Numbered from the stretch's first letter, positions 7,382 through 16,964 are shown. The stretch is 64,000 bases of DNA from Microbacterium sp. C5A9 (GCF_022627955.1 NZ_JABXGD010000003.1:248001-312000), one strand, 5' to 3'. Notes: generated by a model not told the origin, from the sequence alone. A program made the numbers and translations.

Positions 7382-7444
7382 GATGTCCGACACCCGCCCG
7401 CCTGTGCCGATCCCCCGGCCGACGAGCCTTGAGGAGCCGCGTAT

Positions 7445-10408
7445 ATGCTGACGCTCCTCGCTGTGTTCCTTCTCGGGTCGATCCTGATGCCCGTTCTGGT
7501 GCGCTGGCTGGGGTCTCAGGCATTCGCCATCGCGGCTCTCATTCCCGCAGCGGCATTCATCCATGCGCTCGTGCTCACACCGCAGGTGCTCGACGGCCCG
7601 GCGCCGTTCGTCTCGGTCGCCTGGATCCCGCAGCTCGGGCTCAATCTCTCGATGCACATGGATGTGCTCGGCTGGGTGCTGACGCTGATCGTCACGGGTG
7701 TCGGTGCCCTCGTGCTGCTCTACTGCCGCTGGTACTTCCACGACGACTCCGCGGGCATCGGCCAGTTCGCCGCGGTGCTGCTCGGGTTCGCCGGCGCCAT
7801 GTACGGCCTGGTGCTCACCGACGACCTGGTCATGCTCGTGATGTTCTGGGAAGTGACGAGCATCCTCTCGTACCTCCTCATCGGGCACTACCGGCGTCGC
7901 GCGGCGAGCCGACGGGCCGCGCTGCAGGCGCTGCTGGTGACCACGCTCGGCGGTCTCATCATGTTCGTCGGCGTGGTGCTGCTGGTGGTCGATGCCGGCA
8001 CGTCGAGCATCCGCGAGATCCTCGAGCTCGCGCCGACCGGCGCGGTGGTCGACACCGCCGTCGTGATGCTGCTGATCGGCGCCATCAGCAAGTCGGCGCT
8101 GTTCCCCTTCCACTTCTGGCTGCCCGGTGCGATGGCCGCTCCGACACCCGTGAGCGCCTACCTGCATGCGGCCGCCATGGTCAAGGCGGGCATCTACCTG
8201 ATCGCCCGCTTCGCCCCGATCTTCGCGTTCACCGGCCCCTGGCGACCGATCATCATCAGCCTCGGCGTGGTCACGATGCTGCTCGGTGGAATCCAGGCGC
8301 TGCGGGAGACCGACCTCAAGCGAATCCTCGCGTTCGGCACCGTCAGCCAGCTCGGCTTCTTCTCGATCGTCGTCGGCTACGGCACGCAGGCGACCGCGCT
8401 CGCGGGTCTGGCGCTCGTGATCGGGCACGCCCTGTTCAAGTCGGCGCTGTTCCTCATCGTCGGCGTGATCGACCGCCAGCTCTCGACCCGTGACATCACC
8501 GAGCTCAGCGGGGTGGGCCGCCAGGCGCCGGTCATGGCGACCGCGGCATTCATCTCGGTGGCGTCGATGGCGGGCATCGCACCGACCCTGGGCTTCGTGG
8601 CGAAGGAGTCGACGCTGACGGCGCTTCTCGACGACGCGCTGCACGGCTCGCCCTGGGGCCTCGTCGCGATCATCGGAGTGGTTCTCGGTTCTATGCTCAC
8701 CGCGGCATATGGCATCCGGTTCCTGTGGGGCGCGTTCTGGACCAAGCGCGATGCGATGGGCGACCGCCTGCCCGACACCGCCTGGCCTGACCCGCCCGTC
8801 GGATTCCTCTCGGCGCCGATCATCCTGGCCGGCGTCACGATCGCCGCCGGCATCGGAGCCCCCGCGCTCGACACCGCGCTGCAGGGCTACGCCCTCACGG
8901 CGACGCCTGGCCTGGATGCCGAGGGCGTGGCGGCCGAGGGCCCGGGACATCTCGCGCTCTGGCACGGTCTGGAACCGGCGCTCGGGATCTCGATCCTGAC
9001 GATCCTTCTCGGCGCGGGCCTCTTCCTGCTGACGATCCGCACCGGGTGGGACCGCAAGGCGCGGCTGATCCCGTTCACGGCGGCCGATGTGTACTACCTC
9101 GTCGTGCGCGGCGTCGACCGCCTGTCGGTGCTCAGCACGACCCTGACCCAGCGCGGTTCGCTGCCCGTCTACGTCGGCACGATCTTCGTCGTGTTCGTGG
9201 CGGCCGAGGTCACGGCGCTGCTCGCGAGTGACATCGACCGCTTCCAGCTCTCGGCCTGGCACACCCCGGCGCAGCTCGTCGTCGCCCCGCTGATGGCCGT
9301 CGCCGGCGTGCTCGCCGTGCGGGCGCAGAAGAGATACACCGGGGTGGTCCTCGTCTCGATCACCGGACTCGGCATGGTGGTGCTCTTCGCGACCAGCGGC
9401 GCCCCCGACCTCGCCCTCACGCAGATCCTCGTCGAGACCGTGACCATGGTCACCTTCGCCCTGGTGCTGCGGCGATTGCCGGCGCGCATGGGCGAGCACA
9501 ACGCATCCGTCGGCCGCATCCCGCGAGCGCTGCTCGGCGTCGGCGTGGGACTCACGATGGCGCTGGTCGCGATCGTCGCGACCCAGTCGCGCGTCGCCGA
9601 GCCGATCTCCACCGGCTTCGCCAAGCTCGCCTACGAGATCGGGCACGGCAAGAACGTCGTGAACGTCGCGCTGGTCGACCTGCGTGGTTGGGACACGATG
9701 GGCGAGCTGTCGGTCCTCGTGCTCGCCGCCACGGGTGTCGCGTCGCTCGTGTTCGTCACGCACCGCGCCGACATGCTCGCCGCGACCAAGACGCTGCCGA
9801 AGTCGAAGCGTCGCGCGAACCGCGCTCGTCCTCTCGTCGAGACGACCGAGGGCGTGCGCTTCCAGACCACCGAGAACGAGAGCAACCCGCGCGCCTGGCT
9901 TGTCGGCGGTGCGAAGGTGAAGCCCGAGAACCGGTCGATCCTGCTCGAGGTGATCGTCCGCATCCTCTTCCACACGATCATCGTGGTCTCGATCTTCCTG
10001 CTGTTCGCCGGTCACAACCTGCCGGGAGGCGGCTTCGCGGGCGGTCTCGTCGCGGGCATGGCCCTCGTCATGCGCTACATCGCGGGTGGTCGGTGGGAGC
10101 TCGGAGCCGCGGCGCCCACGGATGCCGGACGACTGCTCGGCACCGGCCTGATCCTCGCGGTCGGCACGGCCGTCGTTCCCCTGTTCTTCGGCATGGCCCC
10201 TCTCACCAGCACGTTCTGGGAGTGGGAGATCCCCGGGATCGGTCACATGGAGTTCGTCACGTCGACGATCTTCGACGTGGGTGTGTACCTCGTCGTCATC
10301 GGTCTGGTGCTCGACGTGCTCCGCAGCCTCGGTGCCGAGGTCGACAGGCAGTCGGCGGCCCTGCGTGAGTCGCAGGGAACCGGACCCCGGGGCGGGGTGA
10401 GCATCTGA
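7445..10408 (+). CDS. mrpA: Mrp-type Na+(K+)/H+ antiporter subunit A, fused to subunit B
   Basis: This 987-residue membrane protein is the largest subunit of the multi-subunit cation/proton antiporter related to complex I NuoL. Residues 1-500 hold the antiporter module with the conserved TM5 Glu at 136 (FWEVTS) and the K/H-rich helices around FHFWLPGAMAAPTPVSAYLH. A second part near residue 650 (SGAPDLALTQ) is the DUF4040 region. From about residue 829 to the end is a complete MnhB-type domain (NLPGGGFAGGL), so the separate mrpB of other bacteria is fused here. ATG 7445 has GAGGAG upstream. It is the first gene of a tightly coupled operon exporting Na+ at the cost of the proton gradient. Confidence 0.97.
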   Translation: MLTLLAVFLLGSILMPVLVRWLGSQAFAIAALIPAAAFIHALVLTPQVLDGPAPFVSVAWIPQLGLNLSMHMDVLGWVLTLIVTGVGALVLLYCRWYFHDDSAGIGQFAAVLLGFAGAMYGLVLTDDLVMLVMFWEVTSILSYLLIGHYRRRAASRRAALQALLVTTLGGLIMFVGVVLLVVDAGTSSIREILELAPTGAVVDTAVVMLLIGAISKSALFPFHFWLPGAMAAPTPVSAYLHAAAMVKAGIYLIARFAPIFAFTGPWRPIIISLGVVTMLLGGIQALRETDLKRILAFGTVSQLGFFSIVVGYGTQATALAGLALVIGHALFKSALFLIVGVIDRQLSTRDITELSGVGRQAPVMATAAFISVASMAGIAPTLGFVAKESTLTALLDDALHGSPWGLVAIIGVVLGSMLTAAYGIRFLWGAFWTKRDAMGDRLPDTAWPDPPVGFLSAPIILAGVTIAAGIGAPALDTALQGYALTATPGLDAEGVAAEGPGHLALWHGLEPALGISILTILLGAGLFLLTIRTGWDRKARLIPFTAADVYYLVVRGVDRLSVLSTTLTQRGSLPVYVGTIFVVFVAAEVTALLASDIDRFQLSAWHTPAQLVVAPLMAVAGVLAVRAQKRYTGVVLVSITGLGMVVLFATSGAPDLALTQILVETVTMVTFALVLRRLPARMGEHNASVGRIPRALLGVGVGLTMALVAIVATQSRVAEPISTGFAKLAYEIGHGKNVVNVALVDLRGWDTMGELSVLVLAATGVASLVFVTHRADMLAATKTLPKSKRRANRARPLVETTEGVRFQTTENESNPRAWLVGGAKVKPENRSILLEVIVRILFHTIIVVSIFLLFAGHNLPGGGFAGGLVAGMALVMRYIAGGRWELGAAAPTDAGRLLGTGLILAVGTAVVPLFFGMAPLTSTFWEWEIPGIGHMEFVTSTIFDVGVYLVVIGLVLDVLRSLGAEVDRQSAALRESQGTGPRGGVSI

Positions 10409-11049
10409 TGGACGTCTCGCTGACCCTCATCGTGATCATGGCCGTGCTCTTCGCCTGCGGCGTCTACGCGATGCTCGAGCGCAGCCTGACCCGTGTCCTG
10501 ATCGGGTTCCTGCTGCTCGGCAACGCGACCAACCTGCTGCTCCTCATCGTGATGGGGGTGCCCGGCAGCGCCCCGTTCTACGGAGCCGAGGGCGAGATCA
10601 GCGATCCGCTGCCGCAGGCGCTCACACTCACGGCCATCGTCATCACCTTCGCCGTCTCGGCGTTCCTGCTCGCCCTGATCTACCGCTCCTGGCAGCTCGG
10701 CCAGGCCGACACGGTCGAGGACGACGAGGCGGACATCGCACTGCGCGAGCGCACGGATGCCGACGAGGACCTCATGGAAGACGAGGCCGACACGGCGGAC
10801 GACGAGGCCACTACCGACTTCGTGGGCGTGCAGACCTCGCCGATCACTGTGCTGCACATGCGCGACCACCCCGCCATCCACGACGATGCGCCGGTCGATC
10901 GGCCCGCCTCGTACGAGGCGGATGACGGCGACGGTGCGGACGCCGGTCGCGATGAACGCGGCGGCGACGACGGCCCGGACGATGCCGGGGAAGACGGACC
11001 AGCCGAAGCCCGCGAAGAGAACCCGGACGAAGGGGAGGACCGCCGATGA
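10408..11049 (+). CDS. mrpC: Mrp antiporter subunit C with long acidic C-terminal tail
   Basis: The first 105 residues are a standard MrpC/NuoK-like unit with three membrane helices (including SLTRVLIGFLLLGNATNLLLL). The protein continues to 213 residues. The extra part, from about residue 108, is very rich in Asp and Glu with Ala, Gly and Arg, and is expected to be disordered and cytoplasmic. Typical MrpC proteins are about 110-125 residues, so this tail nearly doubles the length. The first base of the ATG (10408) is the last base of the mrpA stop, which indicates translational coupling. Confidence 0.95.
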   Translation: MDVSLTLIVIMAVLFACGVYAMLERSLTRVLIGFLLLGNATNLLLLIVMGVPGSAPFYGAEGEISDPLPQALTLTAIVITFAVSAFLLALIYRSWQLGQADTVEDDEADIALRERTDADEDLMEDEADTADDEATTDFVGVQTSPITVLHMRDHPAIHDDAPVDRPASYEADDGDGADAGRDERGGDDGPDDAGEDGPAEAREENPDEGEDRR

Positions 11050-12599
11050 GCGCTCTCGTTCCCCTCCTCGTCGCCGTGCCGCTGCTCGGCGCCGCGATCA
11101 CCCTGGTCTTCGGGCGCAACGCGCGACTGCAGGTCTTCGTGACGGTGGCGACGCTCGCGGTGGTGTCGGTCATCGCCGCGGTGCTGCTCGTCGCCGTCGA
11201 CTCCGGTGCTCCGCTGGCGGTCTCGGTCGGAGGCTGGCCGGTGCCGTTCGGCATCGTGCTCTACGTCGATCGACTCGCCGCCCTGCTCGTGCTCATCTCG
11301 AGCATCGTGCTGCTCGCGGTCCTGCTCTTCTCGATCGGCCAGGGCGTCGCCGACGGCACCGACGAGACGCCGATCTCGATCTTCAACCCCTCGTACCTGA
11401 TCCTCGCGGCGGGAATCTTCAACGCCTTCATCGCGGGTGACCTGTTCAACCTCTACGTGGGCTTCGAGATCCTCCTCGTCGCGTCGTACGTGCTCATCAC
11501 GCTCGGCAGCACCGAGTCGCGCATCCGCACCGGCGCCGTGTACATCGTCGTGTCGCTCGTGTCGTCGATCCTCTTCCTCGCGTCGATCGCGATGATCTAC
11601 GGAGCGCTCGGCACGGTCAACATGGCGCAGATCGCCGAACGCATGACCGAGATCCCGCAGGAGACGCAGCTCGTGCTGCACCTCATGCTCGTCGTGGCGT
11701 TCGGCATCAAGGCCGCGATCTTCCCGGTGTCGTTCTGGCTGCCCGACTCGTATCCCACCGCGCCAGCGCCGGTGACCGCGGTCTTCGCCGGACTCCTCAC
11801 CAAGGTCGGCGTCTACGCGCTGATCCGCACCGAGACGCAGCTGTTCGCCGACAACAGCATCGACACGCTGCTGCTGATCATCGCGCTCGCGACCATGATC
11901 GTCGGAGTGCTCGGTGCGGTCGCCCAAGCGGAGCTCAAGAGGATCCTCTCGTTCACCCTGGTGAGCCATGTCGGCTACATGATCTTCGGCCTCGCGATCG
12001 CGACGCCCGCGGCGATCGGTGCGACGGTCTACTACATCGTCCACCACATCATCGTGCAGACGACCCTGTTCCTCGCCGTCGGGCTCATCGAGCGTCGAGC
12101 GGGCAGCACCTCGATCCTGCGGGTGAAGGGACTCCTCAAGGTCGCCCCGGTGATCGCGGTCCTGTACTTCATCCCTGCCATCAACCTCGGCGGACTGCCG
12201 CCCTTCTCGGGCTTCATCGGCAAGTTCGCGTTGTTCGAGGCCGCGGCATCCGTCGGCACGCCCCTCATGATCGTGCTGATCGTCGGCGGTATCGTGACGT
12301 CGCTCCTCACGCTCTACGCACTGATGCGCGCCTGGAACCTCGCGTTCTGGCGTGAGGAGGAGGACTCGAGCGAGACCGAGGGGCGCATCTCGTACCTCGG
12401 CAACGCGCCCGCAGCCGACGAGCAGCAGGAGCGGCGCCGCATCCCCCGCATCATGACCGTCGCGACCGCCGGCATGGTCGGCGTGACCGTCGCCCTCACG
12501 GTGTTCGCGGGTCCTCTCTACGCCCTCTGCGACCGCATCGGCGCGGCCCTCCTCGAACCCGTGAGCCTCGTGCAGCTGGAAGACGAGGTCGACGGATGA
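11046..12599 (+). CDS. mrpD: Mrp antiporter subunit D
   Basis: This 517-residue membrane protein is homologous to NuoM/N. The proton-pathway landmarks are visible: the TM5 Glu in YVGFEILLVAS and the TM7-8 region FPVSFWLPDSYPTAPAPVTAVFAG with a Lys in TKVGVYALIR. It has about 14 membrane helices. It overlaps mrpC by 4 bp (ATGA) and mrpE by 4 bp. Confidence 0.97.
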   Translation: MSALVPLLVAVPLLGAAITLVFGRNARLQVFVTVATLAVVSVIAAVLLVAVDSGAPLAVSVGGWPVPFGIVLYVDRLAALLVLISSIVLLAVLLFSIGQGVADGTDETPISIFNPSYLILAAGIFNAFIAGDLFNLYVGFEILLVASYVLITLGSTESRIRTGAVYIVVSLVSSILFLASIAMIYGALGTVNMAQIAERMTEIPQETQLVLHLMLVVAFGIKAAIFPVSFWLPDSYPTAPAPVTAVFAGLLTKVGVYALIRTETQLFADNSIDTLLLIIALATMIVGVLGAVAQAELKRILSFTLVSHVGYMIFGLAIATPAAIGATVYYIVHHIIVQTTLFLAVGLIERRAGSTSILRVKGLLKVAPVIAVLYFIPAINLGGLPPFSGFIGKFALFEAAASVGTPLMIVLIVGGIVTSLLTLYALMRAWNLAFWREEEDSSETEGRISYLGNAPAADEQQERRRIPRIMTVATAGMVGVTVALTVFAGPLYALCDRIGAALLEPVSLVQLEDEVDG

Positions 12600-13174
12600 G
12601 CCCGAACACCCGTCGTCACATCTGGCGCGACATCGGCGTGCAGCTGCCGTTCCTCGCGTGGCTCATCGTGCTGTGGATGCTGCTGTGGGGCCAGTTCACG
12701 GTGCTGGCGTTCCTGTCGGGCCTGGTCGTGGCGGTGTTCGTGACGCGCGTGTTCCGACTGCCGACCGTCGAGCTGTCGGGGCGCATCAACGTCTGGTACG
12801 CGGCGCTGTTCGTGGTGCAGTTCCTGCTCGCGATGGTCCGCGGTGCCGTGTCGGTCACGGCGCAGGTCTTCGACTTCCGCCGTCAGCCCGGCGCGGCGAT
12901 CGTCGCGGTGCCGCTCAGGTACGCCGACGATCTGATCATGACCCACGTCTCGGTGGTGTCGTCGCTGATCCCCGGATCGCTCATCGTCGAGGCCGACCGC
13001 GACCGGCAGATCCTGTACCTGCATGTGATCGGGGTGCGGAACCTGGCTGATGTCGAGAAGCAGCGCGAGAACGTGCTGCGCTGGGAGCGTCGCGTCGTGC
13101 GAGCGCTGGGTGCCCCCTCGCAGTACCGTGCGCTCAAGGCCGACGGGCGTGCAGCGAAGGGCGGTGTCCGATGA
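12596..13174 (+). CDS. mrpE: Mrp antiporter subunit E
   Basis: The 192 residues have two or three N-terminal membrane helices and a soluble C-terminal domain with the family landmark THVSVVSSLIPGSLIVE. MrpE is needed for assembly of the full complex and has no complex I counterpart. ATGA overlaps join it to mrpD and mrpF. The last 20 residues are basic. Confidence 0.95.
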   Translation: MSPNTRRHIWRDIGVQLPFLAWLIVLWMLLWGQFTVLAFLSGLVVAVFVTRVFRLPTVELSGRINVWYAALFVVQFLLAMVRGAVSVTAQVFDFRRQPGAAIVAVPLRYADDLIMTHVSVVSSLIPGSLIVEADRDRQILYLHVIGVRNLADVEKQRENVLRWERRVVRALGAPSQYRALKADGRAAKGGVR

Positions 13175-13440
13175 ACGTGCTGCTGCTGGCGATCATGGTG
13201 GTGTTCGGCGTCGCGGCGATCCTGACGATCATCCGCATCGTCCGTGGTCCGTCGATCCTCGACCGCGCCGTCGCGTCCGACGTGCTGCTCACCGAGGTCA
13301 TGTGCGTGCTCGGCGCCGAGATGGCGATCAACGGCCACACACGCAACATCCCGGTGATGCTGATCATCGCCGCGGTCGGCGTCTTCGGCTCGATCGCCGT
13401 CGCCCGCTTCGTCGCGAGAAGGGACAACACGACACCATGA
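13171..13440 (+). CDS. mrpF: Mrp antiporter subunit F
   Basis: This 89-residue protein has three membrane helices. The conserved RIVRGPSILDRAVASDVL segment after TM1 identifies MrpF. It overlaps mrpE and mrpG by 4 bp each. Confidence 0.95.
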   Translation: MNVLLLAIMVVFGVAAILTIIRIVRGPSILDRAVASDVLLTEVMCVLGAEMAINGHTRNIPVMLIIAAVGVFGSIAVARFVARRDNTTP

Positions 13441-13826
13441 ACGTGTTCGGTCTCAGCATCCCCGACTCCGTGATCGACGTCGCGGTGCTCGTGCTGATCC
13501 TGCTCGGAGCCATCCTCTGCCTCTCGGCCGCCGTCGGACTGCTGCGGTTCCGCGACGTGCCCTCGCGGCTTCACGCGGCCACGAAGCCTCAGGTGCTCGG
13601 GCTCGTGCTCATCTGCCTGGCCATCGCGCTCTCGATGCGCACGGTCGGCGGAATCCTGGTCGGCCTCGCGCTCGTCGCCCCGATCGTGCTCATGCAGTTC
13701 GCGACCGCGCCGCTGTCGGCGCACATCGTCGGACGCCAGGCGTATCGCAACGGCACCACCGACGAGCGGAGTCTCGTGGTCGACGAGCTCGCAGAGTCGA
13801 AGCAGACCCCGCCGGCCGCAGGCTGA
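13437..13826 (+). CDS. mrpG: Mrp antiporter subunit G
   Basis: This 129-residue protein has three membrane helices. The family signature GLLRFRDVPSRLHAATKPQ follows TM1. It completes the A(B)CDEFG set, so the complex should be functional in Na+/H+ exchange and alkaline or salt tolerance. The start ATG 13437 overlaps the mrpF stop. Confidence 0.95.
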   Translation: MNVFGLSIPDSVIDVAVLVLILLGAILCLSAAVGLLRFRDVPSRLHAATKPQVLGLVLICLAIALSMRTVGGILVGLALVAPIVLMQFATAPLSAHIVGRQAYRNGTTDERSLVVDELAESKQTPPAAG

Positions 13827-13841
13827 GGGACGGACGGATCG

Positions 13842-14657
13842 ATGTCGACACCCCAGGGCTGGTACGACGCGGGCACGCCCGGACGCCAGCGCTGGTGGGA
13901 CGGAGCGCAGTGGACCGCCCATGAGCGCGAGACGCCGCTGACGACTCCCGCGACGGGATGGTACGCGGTGCCGGGCACGACCGACGTCCGCTGGTGGGAC
14001 GGCGTGATGTGGACCCCGTACCGCGTCCGTGCCGGCACGCCACGTCCGGATGCACTCGCGGTCGAGCCGCCGGCGATGGGAGTGGTCCTCGGCATCGTCT
14101 TCGTCGTCCTGGGGCTGATGCAGCTGACGGCGGCGCTGATCACGCAGAACCCGGGGAACTTCGTGCTCCCCGTCTTCCTGACGGCGGTCGGCGTGATCTG
14201 GCTCCTGGGTGCCGCGCACTCCCGAGCCGTGCGCATGCTCGCGGTTCCGCAGTCGGCGCCGATCGTCGACGAGGTCGTGCGACCGCTGCCCGGCGAGGTC
14301 GACGGGCCGGGTGCCGGCTGGTATCCGATGACGAGGCAGGTCAGCCGATGGTGGACCGGGTCTCGCTGGAGCTGGTACCTCGGCACCCGCTTCGGCGTGC
14401 GTCCCGGGCACGCCGGGCCTCGTGGTTACCTCGTGTCGATGATCATCGGCTGGTGCGCGACCGCGATCGCGGTGATCGGTGTGATCGTGGCGGTGGCTGC
14501 GAGCTTCATGGACCAGGGGCCCGTCACGCTCTTCCTGATCGTCTTCGGCCTCGCCTTCGCCGTGCTCTTGGGCGCTCTGGGCGCGTTCATCCTTCTTCTC
14601 ACGCGGTCGCGCCGCAACGCGCTGCTGCTGCCGACGGCACCCCCACCGCTGCGCTGA
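13842..14657 (+). CDS. DUF2510-repeat membrane protein
   Basis: This 271-residue protein has three W-rich DUF2510 motifs: GWYDAGTPGRQRWWDGAQW near residues 6-25, GWYAVPGTTDVRWWDGVMW near 40-60, and a looser GWYPMTRQVSRWWTGSRW near 158-176. Four membrane helices follow in two pairs (about 75-125 and 195-260). DUF2510 is a short actinobacterial domain of unknown function, usually one copy next to membrane helices. It starts 15 bp after mrpG with no promoter between, so it is probably co-transcribed with the antiporter. Confidence 0.88.
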   Translation: MSTPQGWYDAGTPGRQRWWDGAQWTAHERETPLTTPATGWYAVPGTTDVRWWDGVMWTPYRVRAGTPRPDALAVEPPAMGVVLGIVFVVLGLMQLTAALITQNPGNFVLPVFLTAVGVIWLLGAAHSRAVRMLAVPQSAPIVDEVVRPLPGEVDGPGAGWYPMTRQVSRWWTGSRWSWYLGTRFGVRPGHAGPRGYLVSMIIGWCATAIAVIGVIVAVAASFMDQGPVTLFLIVFGLAFAVLLGALGAFILLLTRSRRNALLLPTAPPPLR

Positions 14658-14700
14658 GCCGCGCGCCGACGTCGGGGAGCGGCGGCGAGAGCGCGCTCAG
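14654..14700. terminator. Bulged hairpin between convergent genes
   Basis: CTGAGC-c-GCGC (14654-14664) pairs with GCGCGCTCAG (14691-14700). The stem contains the stop codons of both converging genes, which suits a shared bidirectional terminator, although it lacks a T-tract. Confidence 0.35.
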
Positions 14701-15458
14701 AGGCGGTCGGCGAAGTCCTGGATGAGTGCCGCGGCGGGCTCGGAGTCGCTGATCAACGTGCCGTGCCCGTGATCGGGGATCACCCGCAGGTCGGCGCCGG
14801 GAATCTCGTCGATGATCTCGCGGCACCAGCTCATCGGCGCCAGCGGGTCGCTCTCGCCGCGCAGCACGAGCACCGGGCAGTCGATGCGGGCGAAGGCCTT
14901 CTCGGGCTGGTGGGCGATCGTCGCCTTGATCTTCCGGATGAGGTGAGGGCCGCCGCGCAGATACTCGCGCGCCCCACGCCAGATCACGAGAGGCCGCTCG
15001 CCGACGAGGTCGGTCAGCAGGTAGCTGGCCTGCGCGCCGAGATTGCGTGCCGCCTTGTTCACGGTCGGCCCCGCGAGCACGACGCCCTCGACGAGCGAGG
15101 GATGCCGCGCGGCGAGTTCCGCCGCGATCTGGCTGCCCATCGAGTGTCCGATCACGACGACCGGGCGCTCTCTCGCGTGCCGGAGGTAGGCGGCGACGAG
15201 GTCGGCGTGGCGTTCCATGGTGAGGGTGCGCGTCGGCTCGGGTGCTTCGCCGAACCCGGGCAGATCGAGGGCGACGACGCGGCCCTGCAGGCGCTGCACC
15301 ACGTCGAGGTACACACTGCGGCCCATGCCGATGCCGTGCAGCAGCAGGAAGGTGCGCGGGCCCTCGCCGAAGGACTCCGCGATCAGCGTCGCCCCGGCGT
15401 GCTCGAACTCCAGAAGGGTGACGGGTGTGCCCTTCGGGGCGAGATAACTGGAGACCAC
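14697..15458 (-). CDS. Alpha/beta hydrolase
   Basis: This 253-residue cytoplasmic hydrolase has the oxyanion-hole motif HGIGMG at 41-46, the nucleophile elbow GHSMG with Ser106, the acid in LRGESDPLAP (near 203) and the His in PDHGHGTL (near 231). That gives a complete catalytic triad. The set-up resembles small esterases and lipases that cleave hydrophobic esters; the substrate is unknown. It begins at GTG 15458; no ATG in this frame gives the first strand. It converges on the DUF2510 gene and diverges from the MFS gene at 15564. Confidence 0.88.
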   Translation of the reverse strand: MVSSYLAPKGTPVTLLEFEHAGATLIAESFGEGPRTFLLLHGIGMGRSVYLDVVQRLQGRVVALDLPGFGEAPEPTRTLTMERHADLVAAYLRHARERPVVVIGHSMGSQIAAELAARHPSLVEGVVLAGPTVNKAARNLGAQASYLLTDLVGERPLVIWRGAREYLRGGPHLIRKIKATIAHQPEKAFARIDCPVLVLRGESDPLAPMSWCREIIDEIPGADLRVIPDHGHGTLISDSEPAAALIQDFADRL

Positions 15459-15563
15459 CCATCCACGTTAACCGAGCGGGGGGCCGCCGCCGAATCCCGA
15501 TCTGATGCCGGCCGCATGCCGATACGCCGAAAAGCGCTCGGTCGCCGCGTGCGAGGATGAAGG

Positions 15564-16925
15564 GTGACCTCGCACGACCCCGACGCCGATCAGACCGCCC
15601 CGGGAGAGGCCACGCGAGACGCGAAGCCGCGACTCCTCACCCGCGTGACAGCCAGTCTGAGCGACCCGGTGCTCCGGGCGCTGTTCACCGCCACCGCCGT
15701 CTCGCGCGTCGGTCGCGGGGTGTTCCTCGCGGTGACGGTGCTGTTCTTCACGCAGATCATCGGGCTGTCGGCGGCTCAGGCCGCGGTCGTGCTCGCGGTG
15801 TCGAGCGGATGCGGTGTCGTGGCGTCCTTCCTCGGCGGGTGGCTCGCCGACAGGTGGAGCGCCCGGCGCCTCGCCTTCTCGTTCGAGCTCCTCGGCGGAC
15901 TCCTGCTCGCCGCCTACGCGTTCGCGGGCGACTTCGTCTCTGCTCTCGTGCTCGCGAGTCTCGGCGGCTTCTTCGACTCGATCGGGCATTCCGCGCGCTC
16001 GGCGATCATCGCGCGCGGCTTCGCGGCAGAGAAGCGCGTGCACGCACGGGCGGTGCTCCGCACCGTGACCAACCTGTCGATCGCCGCGGGGTCGGGCTTC
16101 GGCGCGATCGCCCTCGCGCTCGGCACTCCCGAGGCGTACCGCATCGTGATCGCGAGCGCGGGAATCGTGTGCGCGCTGGGGTCCCTGCCGCTGCTGCGGC
16201 TCACCGCCGCGGTCGACGCCCCGGCCAGGGCGCGCATCGGAGACGTGCGCACCGAGACCGGATCCATCGACACGGATGCCGCCGCGGCCGCCCTCTCGGA
16301 ACGCAGGGACTGGAACCGCCGCTCGCCGTGGCGCGATCCCCGCTATCTGCTGCTGACCGTGCTGTCTGCGGTGTTCGGGATGCAGTTCGGTGTGGCCGAG
16401 CTCGGCATGCCGCTCTGGGTGACCGAGAACACCGAGGCACCCGAGGTGACCGTCGCACTGCTCCTGGTCGTGAACACCACGCTCGTGGTGCTGTTCCAGG
16501 TGCGGGCCTCGCGGGGCACCCACGAGCTGCGCGTCGCGGGCCGGGTCACGATGATCGCGGGATGGCTGATGGTCGCCGCCTGCCTCGTCTACGCGCTCGC
16601 GGCGGGCCTGCCGACCTGGGCGGCTGTGGTCGTGCTGGTCGTCGCGATGGTGGCGCACACGTTCGCCGAGATCCTCTCGCAGGCCGGAGCGTGGGGACTG
16701 AGCTTCGAGCTCGCCGACCAGGTGCGCGCCGGTGCGTATCAGGGCGTGTTCGGAATGGGGTTCTCGCTCGGGGCGCTCGCCTCGCCGATCGTCGTCAACG
16801 CCACGGCGATCACCTTCGGGTTCGCCGGTTGGGCGATGCTCGCCGCGATCTTCCTCGCTGCCGCAGCGGGCATCTGGGCGATCGCACGCCGGGCCGCCGC
16901 GGCATCCGCGCCGGTTCCTGCCTGA
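15564..16925 (+). CDS. MFS exporter
   Basis: The protein has 453 residues and about 12 membrane helices. After a polar N-terminus of about 35 residues come typical MFS loops such as GGWLADRWSARR between TM2 and TM3. The insertion between the two halves (about residues 210-250) is charged. The architecture matches the drug and small-molecule exporters of the DHA1-like group, but no substrate can be named. GTG 15564 is chosen because GAGGATGAAGG lies just upstream. Confidence 0.88.
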   Translation: MTSHDPDADQTAPGEATRDAKPRLLTRVTASLSDPVLRALFTATAVSRVGRGVFLAVTVLFFTQIIGLSAAQAAVVLAVSSGCGVVASFLGGWLADRWSARRLAFSFELLGGLLLAAYAFAGDFVSALVLASLGGFFDSIGHSARSAIIARGFAAEKRVHARAVLRTVTNLSIAAGSGFGAIALALGTPEAYRIVIASAGIVCALGSLPLLRLTAAVDAPARARIGDVRTETGSIDTDAAAAALSERRDWNRRSPWRDPRYLLLTVLSAVFGMQFGVAELGMPLWVTENTEAPEVTVALLLVVNTTLVVLFQVRASRGTHELRVAGRVTMIAGWLMVAACLVYALAAGLPTWAAVVVLVVAMVAHTFAEILSQAGAWGLSFELADQVRAGAYQGVFGMGFSLGALASPIVVNATAITFGFAGWAMLAAIFLAAAAGIWAIARRAAAASAPVPA

Positions 16926-16964
16926 GGTCGAACCTGTGAATCCGCCCTCGTCGACGACCCGGTG

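Noticed and set aside
7355-10246. Long antisense open frame (963 codons) opposite mrpA
   Set aside because: It mirrors mrpA codon positions, is rich in Arg, Asp, Glu and Gly of low complexity and has no ribosome site; mrpA has clear domains and motifs.
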